DNA from: Fundidesulfovibrio magnetotacticus
GTDB lineage: Bacteria; Desulfobacterota; Desulfovibrionia; Desulfovibrionales; Desulfovibrionaceae
DNA: 63,585 nucleotides
Direction of reading: 5' to 3'
Assembly: GCF_013019105.1 (NCBI RefSeq)
Contig: NZ_BLTE01000019.1
Location: 1 to 63,585, forward strand
A model generated the notes under the pieces. That model did not search any database. It saw only the letters and a program-made list of their open reading frames with translations, and was not told the origin of the DNA. A program made the position numbers and the translations under genes. Position 1 is the first letter of the stretch. Each line of letters opens with the position of its first letter. Positions 25,222-33,669 of this stretch are shown here, one piece after another.

Positions 25222-26022
25222 ATGCAACGCGCCGTGTTCATGTTGTTTGCCGCCGTACTGTTCTGCGCCCAGGCCGCCCTGGCGCAGACCCCCTTCGACA
25301 TCAGCAGGAACAGCCAGCTGACGGAGATCGTCAACCGCAAAAAGCTGGTGGTGGGCATGGAGCTCAAGTACCCGCCCTTTGAATCCACCGACGCCAAGGG
25401 CATGCCCGTGGGCCTGGACGTGGACCTGGCCCGCATGATCGCCAAGGACCTGGGCGTGGAGCTGGAAATCAAGGACATGGAGTGGACCGGGCTCATCCCC
25501 GCCCTCCAGACCGGCAAGATCGACCTGATCATCTCCGGCATCACCGGCACCCTGGAGCGCGCCAAGACCATCACCTTCACCAGCGCCTACTTCACCACCG
25601 GCCTGTGCGCCCTGCTCTCGTCCAAGCGCGCCCCGGACCTGGCGAGCGTGGACGCCCTCAACGACCCCAAGCGCGTCATCGCCGTGAAGACCGGCACCAC
25701 CGCCGACATCGTGGCCTCCAAGCGCTTCCCCAAGGCCACCATCAACCGCTACAAGGACGAGTCCGCCTGCGTGCAGGAGGTGGTCAACGGCCGCGCCGAC
25801 GCCTTCCTCTACGACCAACTCTCCATCGCGCGCCACGCCAAGGAATTCCCCCAGGCCACCCGCGCGCTGCTCAAGCCCTTCACCTACGAGCCCTTCTGCA
25901 TCGCCATGCGCAAGGGCGACTTCGACCTCTGGAACTGGCTGGAGATGTTCGTCTCCCTGCGCCGCAACGACGGCACCCTGGAAGAACTGCGCGCCAAATA
26001 CGTCGAGCCCCTGCTCAACTAG
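25222..26022 (+). CDS. Periplasmic amino-acid-type ABC transporter substrate-binding protein
   Basis: 266 residues. Signal peptide about 1-21 (ending A-A-L-A). Family 3 solute-binding fold: K-L-V-V-G-M-E-L-K-Y-P-P-F-E, G-L-D-V-D-L-A, E-W-T-G-L-I-P-A-L-Q-T-G-K-I-D, and R-A-D-A-F-L-Y-D near 185. Binds a polar amino acid or similar ligand. The ATG follows AGGAGG. A strong hairpin (26031-26056) separates it from the permease, which would let the binding protein be made in excess. No ABC ATPase gene follows. Confidence 0.92.
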   Translation: MQRAVFMLFAAVLFCAQAALAQTPFDISRNSQLTEIVNRKKLVVGMELKYPPFESTDAKGMPVGLDVDLARMIAKDLGVELEIKDMEWTGLIPALQTGKIDLIISGITGTLERAKTITFTSAYFTTGLCALLSSKRAPDLASVDALNDPKRVIAVKTGTTADIVASKRFPKATINRYKDESACVQEVVNGRADAFLYDQLSIARHAKEFPQATRALLKPFTYEPFCIAMRKGDFDLWNWLEMFVSLRRNDGTLEELRAKYVEPLLN

Positions 26023-26030
26023 CGCTTCCC

Positions 26031-26056
26031 GGGCCCCGGCCGCGCGGCCGGGGCCC
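26031..26056 (+). terminator. Intercistronic hairpin (attenuating) between binding protein and permease
   Basis: Perfect 26-base palindrome GGGCCCCGGCCG-CG-CGGCCGGGGCCC without a T-tract, eight bases after the binding-protein stop. More likely an mRNA-stabilising or partial terminator hairpin than a full stop. Confidence 0.6.
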
Positions 26057-26067
26057 TCATCCCCCCC

Positions 26068-26850
26068 ATGCTCCACCGCATCCTCGTGCGCTCCGTCCTC
26101 CTGGCCCTGGCCGTCCTGGCCCTGGCCGGGGCCATGTCCACGCTGGACTACAACTGGAACTGGCACGTGGTGTGGCAATACCGGGAACTCTTCCTGACCG
26201 GCTTCGTCAACACCGTGCTGGTCTCCTGCGGGGCCATCGCGCTGGGGCTGTGCATCGGCATGGCCGGAGGGCTGGCCCGGGTCTCCCAGAACATCTGGCT
26301 GCGCGAGGCGGCCACGCTCTACGTGTGGTGCTTCCGGGGCACGCCGCTGCTCACGCAGATCTACATCTTCTATTTCTGCTTCGCCGTGGTGGTGCGCGTG
26401 GACAACCCCTTCCTCACGGGCATGGCGGTGCTGGCGTTCTTCTCCGGGGCCTACATCACGGAGATGGTTCGCGCGGGCATCGAGTCCATCCCCGAGGGCC
26501 AGTGGGAGGCCGCGCGCTCCACGGGGCTCACCCACGCCCAGACCCTGCGCCACGTGGTGTTCCCCCAGGCCGTGCGGCGCATCATCCCCCCGGTGACGGG
26601 GCAGTTCGTCTCGCTCATCAAGGATTCGTCGCTGCTCTCGGTGATCGCCGTGCGGGAACTCACCAAGGGCGCGGAGATCGTCAACGCCGCCACCTACAAG
26701 ACCTTCGAGGCCTACCTGCCCCTGGCCCTGTTCTACCTGGCCCTCACCTACCCCCTCTCGGCCTTGACCTACCGCCTGGAAAAGCGGATCAATTACCAAT
26801 CCGTTGCGCGCGGCCCCTCCGCCGCGAAACCACAAGGAGCCGCACAATGA
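26068..26850 (+). CDS. Amino-acid ABC transporter permease
   Basis: 260 residues with five to six membrane helices. HisM/GlnP class: L-F-L-T-G-F-V-N-T-V-L-V-S, F-R-G-T-P-L-L-T-Q-I, and the ATPase-coupling loop E-A-A-R-S-T-G-L-T-H-A-Q-T-L-R-H-V-V-F-P-Q-A. The coupling loop is intact, so it must dock an ATPase encoded elsewhere. Its TGA overlaps the glutaredoxin ATG by 4 bases. Confidence 0.92.
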   Translation: MLHRILVRSVLLALAVLALAGAMSTLDYNWNWHVVWQYRELFLTGFVNTVLVSCGAIALGLCIGMAGGLARVSQNIWLREAATLYVWCFRGTPLLTQIYIFYFCFAVVVRVDNPFLTGMAVLAFFSGAYITEMVRAGIESIPEGQWEAARSTGLTHAQTLRHVVFPQAVRRIIPPVTGQFVSLIKDSSLLSVIAVRELTKGAEIVNAATYKTFEAYLPLALFYLALTYPLSALTYRLEKRINYQSVARGPSAAKPQGAAQ

Positions 26851-27098
26851 GCAAGATCGTGAAGGTCTACGCCCTCTCCACCTGCATCCACTGCAAGCAC
26901 TGCAAGGAATACCTCGACGAGCGCGGCCAGGTCTACGACTGCGTCTACGTGGACCGCCTCTCCGGCGACGAACGCCGCGACACCATCGACGCCATCAAGA
27001 AGGTGAACCCCGGCCTGTCCTTCCCCACGGTCCTCGTGGGCGAGACCGCCGTGATCGGCTTCGACAAGGACGCCCTGGAAAAGGCCCTGGAGGACTAG
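26847..27098 (+). CDS. Glutaredoxin-family protein
   Basis: 83 residues, thioredoxin fold. Active-site C13-I-H-C16 (unusual middle residues; glutaredoxins normally have C-P-Y-C), with a third Cys at 19 (C-K-H-C), then the cis-proline segment F-P-T-V-L-V-G and G-F-D. Overlaps the permease by ATGA and is followed after 4 bases by the FTR-like gene, which probably reduces it. Confidence 0.88.
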   Translation: MSKIVKVYALSTCIHCKHCKEYLDERGQVYDCVYVDRLSGDERRDTIDAIKKVNPGLSFPTVLVGETAVIGFDKDALEKALED

Positions 27099-27102
27099 GC
27101 CC

Positions 27103-27450
27103 GTGGACGCCAAAGCGCTGCGCGCCATGCTGGGCCCCGTCCAGGAGAAAAAAGGCTACTACTTCAACGCCGACGAGGCCATGACCATGGACCTCCTGGA
27201 AATGCTCCTGGTGAACAAGGAGCGCTACGGGCACATGGCCTGCCCCTGCCGCCTGGCCTTGGGCAACTACGAGGCCGACCGAGACATCGTCTGCCCCTGC
27301 GCCTACCGCGAGGCCGACGTGGCCGAATACGGCCAATGCTTTTGCGGCCTCTACATGAACAAGGCCATGCACGACGGGGCGCTCCCCGCGCGCGTGGTGC
27401 CCGAGCGCAGGCCCGCCGAGAAGGTCCTGGCCGCCCTGGGCCTGGACTAG
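27103..27450 (+). CDS. Ferredoxin:thioredoxin reductase catalytic subunit-like protein
   Basis: 115 residues. Six cysteines in the FTR pattern: C-P-C-R (47, 49), C-P-C (64, 66) and C-F-C (79, 81), expected to bind a [4Fe-4S] cluster next to a redox disulfide. It would pass ferredoxin electrons to the adjacent glutaredoxin. GTG start 4 bases after the glutaredoxin stop; no clear ribosome site, consistent with coupling. Confidence 0.9.
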   Translation: MDAKALRAMLGPVQEKKGYYFNADEAMTMDLLEMLLVNKERYGHMACPCRLALGNYEADRDIVCPCAYREADVAEYGQCFCGLYMNKAMHDGALPARVVPERRPAEKVLAALGLD

Positions 27451-27579
27451 GCGGCGCGCCCGACACCCCCTTCGATTCGCCCGGCCAGGGACGCCCGACC
27501 GTCCACGGCCGGGCGCACCGCCCATGCCGCCGCGACGCCACCTCCTGCAAGGCACACCGGCGCGGGGTGCCCCTGACTG

Positions 27580-27607
27580 TTGACTCTTCTGACGTTTCTG
27601 CTAGTAT
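27580..27607 (+). promoter_or_regulatory. Sigma-70-type promoter for the LuxR-type regulator
   Basis: TTGACT (27580-27585), 16-base spacer, TAGTAT (27602-27607), in an AT-rich pocket 40 bases before the GTG start. Just upstream (about 27490-27513) a CGCCCG/CGGGCG hairpin may end the FTR operon. Confidence 0.7.
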
Positions 27608-27646
27608 GCGTAGAAAATTAATAGCTTCAGACTATAAGTACAATCT

Positions 27647-28297
27647 GTGAAAAAAACCACGCTGCTCATCGCGGAAGACATGGAGATCGTCAGGAAGGGG
27701 ATCAAGTCCTTGATCCTCTCCAACACGGATTTCGAGGTCTGCGGCGAGGCGGCCGACGGGCAGACGGCCGTGAACCTGGCCCTGACACTGATGCCCGACG
27801 TGGTGATCATGGACCTCTCCCTGCCCCGCATGGACGGCACCGAGGCCATCGCGGAGATCAAGAGGCGGCTTCCCAGGACGCGCATCCTGGCCCTCACGGG
27901 GCACGGCAAGGAGAATTTCCTCACCGCCGCCATCCAGGCCGGAGTGGACGGCTACCTCCTCAAGCAGAGCTCCGACGAGGAACTCTACTCCGCCATCGCC
28001 GCCGTGGCCGCCGGGCAGGGCTACTTCTCCCGCGAAGTCACCGCCATGCTCGCCCAGGCCTGCCGCACCGGCAACAAGCCCCCCTCCCCCCTGGAGATGC
28101 TTTCGCGCCGCGAGCGCCAGGTGCTCAAGCTCGCCGCCAAGGGCCTCACCAACAAGGACATTTCCGACGCCATCTTCGTCTCGGTGAAAACCGTGGAAAA
28201 GCACAAAACCAACCTCAAGAAAAAGCTCGGGCTGCGCAGCTCCCTGGAACTGGCCGCCTTCTGCCTGGAACAGGGCCTGCTCGACGAAGCGGACTGA
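27647..28297 (+). CDS. NarL/FixJ-type (LuxR HTH) response regulator
   Basis: 216 residues. Receiver 1-120 with phospho-acceptor D56 (V-V-I-M-D-L-S-L-P-R-M-D-G) and K in Y-L-L-K-Q. LuxR HTH about 150-210 (L-S-R-R-E-R-Q-V-L-K-L-A-A-K-G-L-T-N-K-D-I-S, V-K-T-V-E-K-H-K-T-N). GTG start; its leader is AT-rich with no strong ribosome site. No kinase beside it. It converges on the hpt gene (4 bases apart), so the phosphotransfer protein there could be its partner, though they are not co-transcribed. Confidence 0.92.
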   Translation: MKKTTLLIAEDMEIVRKGIKSLILSNTDFEVCGEAADGQTAVNLALTLMPDVVIMDLSLPRMDGTEAIAEIKRRLPRTRILALTGHGKENFLTAAIQAGVDGYLLKQSSDEELYSAIAAVAAGQGYFSREVTAMLAQACRTGNKPPSPLEMLSRRERQVLKLAAKGLTNKDISDAIFVSVKTVEKHKTNLKKKLGLRSSLELAAFCLEQGLLDEAD

Positions 28298-28301
28298 GGC
28301 C

Positions 28302-28601
28302 TCAGCCCTCCCCCGCCGCCTCCGCGCGCGTCTCCCGCTCCAGTTCGTCCAGCAGCGCGCCCAGCTCCCGCAGGGCGCTTTCCAGCATCTTCCCCGCCCC
28401 CTGCTCCGCCCGCGCCGCCGACTGCCACACCTCCGTCAGCCCGAAGCGCATGGCCGCGCCCTTGAACGCGTGCAGCCTGGCCTTCATCGCCTCAAGGTCC
28501 CCTTCATGCAGCGCGCGGACCGCCCCCTCCAGCTCGCCCCGCAGGGCCTGGGCCAGTTCGCCCGCCAACGGGCGCAGCGCCTCCGGCATCCGTTCGATCA
28601 C
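28302..28601 (-). CDS. Stand-alone Hpt (histidine phosphotransfer) domain protein
   Basis: 99 residues, all helical. Hpt core [14 protein letters not shown] with phospho-acceptor H44. GTG start overlaps the stop of zraR by 4 bases (GTGA). A free Hpt implies a phosphorelay, unusual next to a classical kinase/sigma-54 regulator pair. Confidence 0.88.
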   Translation of the reverse strand: MIERMPEALRPLAGELAQALRGELEGAVRALHEGDLEAMKARLHAFKGAAMRFGLTEVWQSAARAEQGAGKMLESALRELGALLDELERETRAEAAGEG

Positions 28602-29983
28602 CGCTCGCTCCCCCTCCTGGCCAGGCCGTACTTGCGCAGCTTGTATTGCAGCGTCCTGCGGCTCACGCCCAGGGCCTCCGCCGTGCGCTCCCGGTGGCCC
28701 TCGTTGGCCTCAAGCGCCCGCACCAGCGCCTGGCGCTCCGCCTCCTCCAGGCCCACGGGGCCGGGCACTGCCGGCTCCGGGCACGGAGCGCAGGCCGCGG
28801 CCCCCTCGGTCATGTGCGGCGGCAGCGTCTGAGGCGTCAGCGTGTCCGAGCGCGACAGGATGATCGAGCGCTCCAGCACGTTCTCCAGTTCCCGCACGTT
28901 GCCCGGCCAGCCGTAGCGCCCCAGGGCCTCCAGGTAGGCCGGGCTCACCGATCGCACCGACTTCTTGTTGCGCTCGCCCAGCTTGGCCAGCAGATGCGCC
29001 GCCAGCACGGGCAAATCCTCCAGGCGCTCGCGCAATGGCGGTATGCGGATCTCCAGCACCGCCAGCCGGAAATAGAGGTCCTCCCGGAACGCGCCGCGCG
29101 CCACCTCGGCCCGCAGATCCCGGTTTGTGGCCGCCACAATGCGCACGTCCGCGGGCACCGGCTTCACCGAACCCAGCGGCTCTACCAGCCGCTCCTGCAA
29201 GGCCCGCAGCAGCTTGGCCTGCAGCTTCAACGGCAGCTCGCCCACCTCGTCCAGAAAGAGCGTTCCGCCGGACGCCAGCTGGAACCGGCCCGGCTTGTCC
29301 TTCACGGCCCCCGTGAACGCGCCCTTCACGTACCCGAACAACTCGCTCTCCAGCAGCTCGCCCGGCAGGGCCGCGCAGTTCACCTTCACCAGCGGCTTCG
29401 AGGCGCGCGGGCTCATGGCGTGCACCAGCTCCGCCACCAGCTCCTTGCCCGTGCCCGACTCGCCCAGGATGAGCACCGTGGCCTCCGCCGGACCGACCTG
29501 AGCCGCAAGTTCCCGCACCTGGCGCAGCCCCTGGCTCTCGCCCACCAGACTCACCGCCGCACCGCCGGACTCCACCCTGCGCCGCAACTCCTTGTTCTCC
29601 GACAACAGGCGGCCGTACTCCGCCGCCTTGTCCAGCACGGCCTTCAACTCTTCGTTGTCCGCGGGCTTCGTCAGGTAATCAAACGCGCCACGCTTCATGG
29701 CCTCCACCGCCGAACCTACCGTGCCGTACGCCGTGAGCAGCACCACCGGCAGACCCGGCGCGACTCCCTGGATCGCCGCCAACGCGGCCATGCCGTCCAT
29801 GCCCGGCATGCGCATGTCCAGAAGCGCCACCGACGGCAACGCCCCGGGCGCGCAGCCGCCCAGATGCCGCAACGCCGCCTCGCCCGACGCGGCCTCCACC
29901 ACACGCCAGCCCGCATCCTCCATCACCGCACGCACCATCAGGCGATGGCCGGGCTCGTCGTCGATCACCAGAAGCGTGTCCAT
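28598..29983 (-). CDS. zraR: Sigma-54-dependent response regulator, NtrC/ZraR-like
   Basis: 461 residues. Receiver 1-120 with D56 ([11 protein letters not shown]). AAA+ domain with Walker A G-E-S-G-T-G-K (174-180) and an intact G-A-F-T-G-A sigma-54 contact loop (221-226), then [16 protein letters not shown]-terminal Fis-type HTH ([16 protein letters not shown]). The ATG at 29983 has GGAG upstream; the frame runs further up through unique DNA without a better start. It is cut off from zraS by about 600 bases of repeats. Likely target sites: TTGCACA arrays before zraP and the DUF2318 operon (inference). Confidence 0.92.
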   Translation of the reverse strand: MDTLLVIDDEPGHRLMVRAVMEDAGWRVVEAASGEAALRHLGGCAPGALPSVALLDMRMPGMDGMAALAAIQGVAPGLPVVLLTAYGTVGSAVEAMKRGAFDYLTKPADNEELKAVLDKAAEYGRLLSENKELRRRVESGGAAVSLVGESQGLRQVRELAAQVGPAEATVLILGESGTGKELVAELVHAMSPRASKPLVKVNCAALPGELLESELFGYVKGAFTGAVKDKPGRFQLASGGTLFLDEVGELPLKLQAKLLRALQERLVEPLGSVKPVPADVRIVAATNRDLRAEVARGAFREDLYFRLAVLEIRIPPLRERLEDLPVLAAHLLAKLGERNKKSVRSVSPAYLEALGRYGWPGNVRELENVLERSIILSRSDTLTPQTLPPHMTEGAAACAPCPEPAVPGPVGLEEAERQALVRALEANEGHRERTAEALGVSRRTLQYKLRKYGLARRGSER

Positions 29984-30014
29984 GTTTCTCCGTTGGTTGA
30001 GCCGTTCCCCCTTG

Positions 30015-30127
30015 CCCCCCTGGAGAGGGTGCCGCCCTCTCCAGACCTCTCCCGTCAGGGCTCCGCCCTGGGCCCGCTGGGGGGATGACCCCCCCAGACC
30101 CCGCAATTGCTTCGTGGGCTTCACCGG
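30015..30127 (+). repeat. Degenerate copy of the intergenic repeat
   Basis: Three nested hairpins (GGAGAGGG...CCCTCTCC, GGGCTCCGCCCTGGGCCC, TGGGGGGATGACCCCCCCA) ending in AATTGCTTCGTGGGCTTCACCGG, the common right end of the family. Confidence 0.7.
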
Positions 30128-30185
30128 TTAGCCGGTGTTAATGGGAGCGGCCAGTCTCCAGAGGCCCGCACGGCAGCGGACTCCC

Positions 30186-30473
30186 GCCGGGAATGCGCTC
30201 AAAGCAGCGCTTATCCCGGCGGACTGCCATCGTCGCAAGCGACGATGAACAAGGAATTATCATATAAATTCCAAGAAGCGGATCTTGCTCGAATATCTGG
30301 CGCGAAGCGCCACGGCCCCCGCGCGGGGATTCGCGGCTTTGCACGAATTCCCGCGCGAATGGCGGCGCAGCCGCAAGGGCCTTGCCGACAAGACTGTCGT
30401 CGCCGGTGAAGCCCGCGAAGCGGAGTGGGAGTGCAGAGGGCGTAGCCCTTTGCCCGCCGGAGGCATATTCTCC
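30186..30473 (-). repeat. Long intergenic repeat, copy B (inverted partner at 9952-10240)
   Basis: 288 bases, near-identical to the reverse complement of copy A. The CATCGTCG-CAAG-CGACGATG hairpin and GAAGCCCGCGAAGCGGAGTG segment are fully shared; differences cluster around 30260-30300. It is followed by two partial core duplications. Confidence 0.93.
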
Positions 30474-30587
30474 GGCCGCTTTTGCCCGCCGGAGGCTTCT
30501 TCCCCGGCAGCCTTTGCCCGCTTGGGGTCCCACTCTTGGCCGCCCTGTCGCGCCTCCCGACAGCGCTTCGCGCGGTCGTTGCCCGGT

Positions 30588-32273
30588 TCATGGTTGCTGT
30601 TCCCGGAGCGGCGCGTGCCGGAAGGTCAGGGTGACGGCGGCGCCTTGTCCTGGTTCGGAGTCGATATGGAGTTGTCCCAGGTGGTCGCGGACGATTTTGT
30701 GGACGATGGCCAGCCCCAGTCCGGAGCCTTCCTTGCGGGTGGTGAAGAAGGGTTCGAGGGCGCGGCGTTTTTCTTCGGGTTCCATGCCCCGGCCGGTGTC
30801 GATGACGCTCAGGCTCACCCCGTCGGGGGTTTCCCGGCTGGCGAGGGTGATGACGCCGCCGTGTTCGGGGAGGCTGGCGAGGCCGTTGAGGATGAGGTTG
30901 ATGAGGGCCTGTTTGAGGCCGTCGCGGTCTGCGACGGCGGTGTCGGCCTTGAGGTCGGTTTCGAAGGAGGCCTGGGCGCGCTGGAAGTCGAAGCGCAGGA
31001 GGGTCTCGAGTTCCGCGGCCAGTTCCGGGAGGTGGACGGGTGCGGGCTCGGAGGGCCTGGGCCGGGCGAGGTAGAGCAGATCGGTGACCACGCGGCCGAG
31101 TCTGTCGGCTTCCTGGACCATGGTGTTGGCGTAGGTTTCCTCGGGGTCCTTGCCTTTGAGCTTGGCGGCGAAGAACTGGGAGAAGCCCCGCAACGCGGAA
31201 AGCGGGTTGCGGATTTCGTGGGCCACGCCGGCGGCGAGGCGTCCCACGGCGGCGAGGTGGCGGGACTGTTCGAGGTCGCGCTCGAGCGAGCGCAGCTTGG
31301 TGCGATCTCGCAGAAGGAGGAGGGTTTCATCTTCGAGAGGCGCGACGAGCACTTCGAGGTTGCGTCCGTCGAGGTCGAGCTGCTTCCAGGGCTGGGGTTC
31401 CGGGTGTCCGGTCTGCAGCGCGGCGGCGAGGGGGAGCGAGGCGAAGTCTCGCCCCGGCAGGTTGGGGCCCAGGAGGGCCGCGGCGGCCGGGTTGGCGGCG
31501 GAGACGAAGCCCTGCGCATCCACGGTGAGGAGGGCTTCGGGGAGTGAGTCCAGCAGGCGGGAGTGGAAGTGTTCCAGGCGCACGAGGCGTCTGGACTGTT
31601 CGCGCCGGCGCAGCAGGGCCACCAGGAGCACCCAGACCAGTGCGGCCGCGCCCAGCACGAAGCCTGTCTGCATGAGGGCGGCGGTGCGCATGGCGTTGTA
31701 CTGGGCGTAGTGTTCGTCCAGGGAGAGGCCCACGAGGAAGTAGACGGGTGGCGCTTCCTGGCCCGGGGGCGTCTCGGGGGTGGCCGGGCAGAGCCTGGCC
31801 ATGCCGGGACGCATGCGTGCGGCGTAGCCCAGCATGGTCAGTCCGCCCAGAGGCAGGGTGCCGAACCATTCGCCGGTGATGGCCAGGTCCGCCAGGGCGT
31901 CCTGGTCCAGTGGCGCGCGCAGTGAGTTGTTGGCGTGCCTGGGGGCGGAGGAGACGTGGAGTTCGCCGTCTTCGCCGTAGATGCCCAGGAAGAGGAGGTC
32001 GCCGGATTCGACCACCTCGCGCAGCAGGTCTTCGAGGCGCTCCACGGCCTGGTCGCGGGGCATGCGTCCCAGGTGGGGGAGCAGGCGCATGAAGTTGGCC
32101 TCCACGCCGCGCAGGATGGTGCGCGCGGCGAAGAGGGCGTGCTGGTCGATGACGCGTCGCTGGGCTTCGAGGTTGCGCCAGGTGATCACCGAGAGGGCCG
32201 CCCCCATGAGCACCAGGGCCAGGGCCGCAAGGGCCGGGAGGCTGCGCGGGGCTCTGGGGGCGGAGACGTCCAT
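30588..32273 (-). CDS. zraS: Membrane sensor histidine kinase, ZraS-like
   Basis: 561 residues. Membrane helices at about 12-32 and 200-222 enclose a periplasmic sensor domain (about 35-195). A cytosolic PAS domain (about 230-330) is followed by a dimerisation helix with the phospho-acceptor His in G-V-A-H-E-I-R-N-P-L-S-A-L-R-G-F and a GHKL ATPase (N-L-I-L-N-G-L, D-T-G-R-G-M, G-S-G-L-G-L-A). NtrB/ZraS-type kinases pair with sigma-54 regulators, here zraR beyond the repeats. Starts 4 bases after the DUF4405-like gene. Confidence 0.9.
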   Translation of the reverse strand: MDVSAPRAPRSLPALAALALVLMGAALSVITWRNLEAQRRVIDQHALFAARTILRGVEANFMRLLPHLGRMPRDQAVERLEDLLREVVESGDLLFLGIYGEDGELHVSSAPRHANNSLRAPLDQDALADLAITGEWFGTLPLGGLTMLGYAARMRPGMARLCPATPETPPGQEAPPVYFLVGLSLDEHYAQYNAMRTAALMQTGFVLGAAALVWVLLVALLRRREQSRRLVRLEHFHSRLLDSLPEALLTVDAQGFVSAANPAAAALLGPNLPGRDFASLPLAAALQTGHPEPQPWKQLDLDGRNLEVLVAPLEDETLLLLRDRTKLRSLERDLEQSRHLAAVGRLAAGVAHEIRNPLSALRGFSQFFAAKLKGKDPEETYANTMVQEADRLGRVVTDLLYLARPRPSEPAPVHLPELAAELETLLRFDFQRAQASFETDLKADTAVADRDGLKQALINLILNGLASLPEHGGVITLASRETPDGVSLSVIDTGRGMEPEEKRRALEPFFTTRKEGSGLGLAIVHKIVRDHLGQLHIDSEPGQGAAVTLTFRHAPLREQQP

Positions 32274-32277
32274 GGCG

Positions 32278-33507
32278 TTACCTCACAAGCAGTTCCATGA
32301 CCTGCTCGGGAGTGAGGTTGTTCTCGATGGCCAGTTCGCGGAAGGTCATGTCCGAGAAGGCCACGATGCCTTTGGCCTTGAGGCGCGCCAGGGCCTGGGC
32401 GGTGTCCAGGGAGTGGTCGCGGCAGAAGGCGGCCAGGGTCATGCGTTCCAGGCCCTCGGGGACGGGTACGGCTGCCGGGGCCTGCTGGGCGGGCGGCTGC
32501 GGCGCCACGAGGGGCGGCGCAGGCATGGGCGGCTGCATCCCGTGCGGGACTTCGGGTGCCGGAGCCGGAGCCGGGGCCGGAGCGGGCGCGGGCGCGGGCT
32601 GCGCCGCGGGCGCGGGAGGCGGAGCCTGGACGGCCTGGGGCGTCTGGACGGCCTGGGGCGTGCCGCGCAGGGCGTCGTAGACCTCCACGGGCAACATGAG
32701 GTTGGACTGGGCGATCTGCCGCAGGGTCATGTCGCCGGAGGCCTTGATGCCCGCCTTGGCCAGGGTTTCCACGGCGCGCGGGAGGTTCATGCCGTACTGC
32801 TCGCACACGTCGGCCAGCTTGAGGCGGCCCAGGCCCGGCGGCGGGTCTGCGGGCAGGGCCGGGGGCGGCGGGGCCTGGGGCCTGGGGGCCTCGGCCTGCG
32901 CGGCGGGCGCGGGGAGCCTGGCCTCGCGGCCGCCGCGCAGAGTCTCGTAGACGGCGGCGGGCACGAGCCCGTTCTGGCGTGCGATTTCGGCCAGGGTGGC
33001 GTCGGGGGAGCTCAGGCGCACGTTGTGCACGGCGAGGTTGGTGAGGGCCTTGCCGGGGTCGAGGCTCAGTCGCTTGGCCAGTTCCGTGGGGGCCATGTCG
33101 GCCGCTCCGGCCAGGGGGGGCTCCCCGAAGCTTTTGGCGTGCCACTTCTTGAGCGACCCCGAGAGCGCGCTCAGGGTGCCGCCCGGCGGCAGAAGCAGGG
33201 CCGAGGCGGCGGCGAAGGCCACGAAAACGATGCAGGCCACGGCCAGGGAGGGGCCGAAGTCGCCCTCGCCCTGGGCAGGGGCCATCACGCGGCGACCGCA
33301 GGGGATGAGCGAGGCCAGCCAAGCCAGGGCCAGCAGAACGCCCAGGCCCATGTGCAGGGCCTGCCACCTGGGATGGGACAGACCAAGAAAGGTCCAGCCG
33401 GACCACTGGGCCACTTCCGCGGAGGGTCCCGCGAAGAGGGCCAGGGCGGAGGCGATCACGCCTGCCATGGCGAAGGAACTGAGAAGCCAGAGAAGACGTC
33501 GGATCAT
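32278..33507 (-). CDS. Membrane protein (DUF4405-like N-terminus) with three repeated C-terminal modules
   Basis: 409 residues. Three hydrophobic segments in the first 110 residues (about 8-28, 47-68, 88-110) resemble DUF4405/cytochrome-b-like membrane domains. The rest is three copies of a roughly 55-residue helical module, each with D/A-x-T-L/F-x-E/Q-I/L-A-x-x-N near its end and V-Y/M-E/D-x-L-R (about residues 140-193, 226-282, 352-409). Pro/Ala-rich linkers, including an A-P dipeptide run, join them. The modules could bind a partner, metal or peptide; function unknown. It lies between zraP and zraS in the same operon, suggesting a role in the envelope-stress response. Confidence 0.75.
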   Translation of the reverse strand: MIRRLLWLLSSFAMAGVIASALALFAGPSAEVAQWSGWTFLGLSHPRWQALHMGLGVLLALAWLASLIPCGRRVMAPAQGEGDFGPSLAVACIVFVAFAAASALLLPPGGTLSALSGSLKKWHAKSFGEPPLAGAADMAPTELAKRLSLDPGKALTNLAVHNVRLSSPDATLAEIARQNGLVPAAVYETLRGGREARLPAPAAQAEAPRPQAPPPPALPADPPPGLGRLKLADVCEQYGMNLPRAVETLAKAGIKASGDMTLRQIAQSNLMLPVEVYDALRGTPQAVQTPQAVQAPPPAPAAQPAPAPAPAPAPAPAPEVPHGMQPPMPAPPLVAPQPPAQQAPAAVPVPEGLERMTLAAFCRDHSLDTAQALARLKAKGIVAFSDMTFRELAIENNLTPEQVMELLVR

Positions 33508-33610
33508 GAGCGGGCTCCCGGGGTTGAAACGCTCCGGCCGCAGGAGGCCGGGCCTTTGGGCGGTTTATACCTCGGGGGCGTGCATGGCAATCGCCGGGCC
33601 AGGGATGAGG

Positions 33611-33641
33611 GGGAACCCCGCCGATGGGGGGCGGGGTTCCC
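33611..33641 (-). terminator. Intercistronic hairpin after zraP
   Basis: GGGAACCCCGCC and its complement GGCGGGGTTCCC around a 7-nt loop, between the zraP stop and the next gene. No T-tract; likely attenuates expression of the downstream signalling genes relative to zraP. Confidence 0.65.
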
Positions 33642-33669
33642 GAGGTGAGGGGGGTGAGGTGGACAGGAA

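Larger units (their letters stand above)
29984..30587. other. Repeat-filled gap splitting zraS from zraR
   Basis: 604 bases between two genes that normally adjoin. It holds a palindrome-rich degenerate repeat (30015-30127), the long repeat copy B (30186-30473) and tandem fragments of the GCCCGCCGGAGGC core (30478-30530). Only about 30 bases next to zraR look unique. No separate promoter for zraR was found. Confidence 0.7.
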
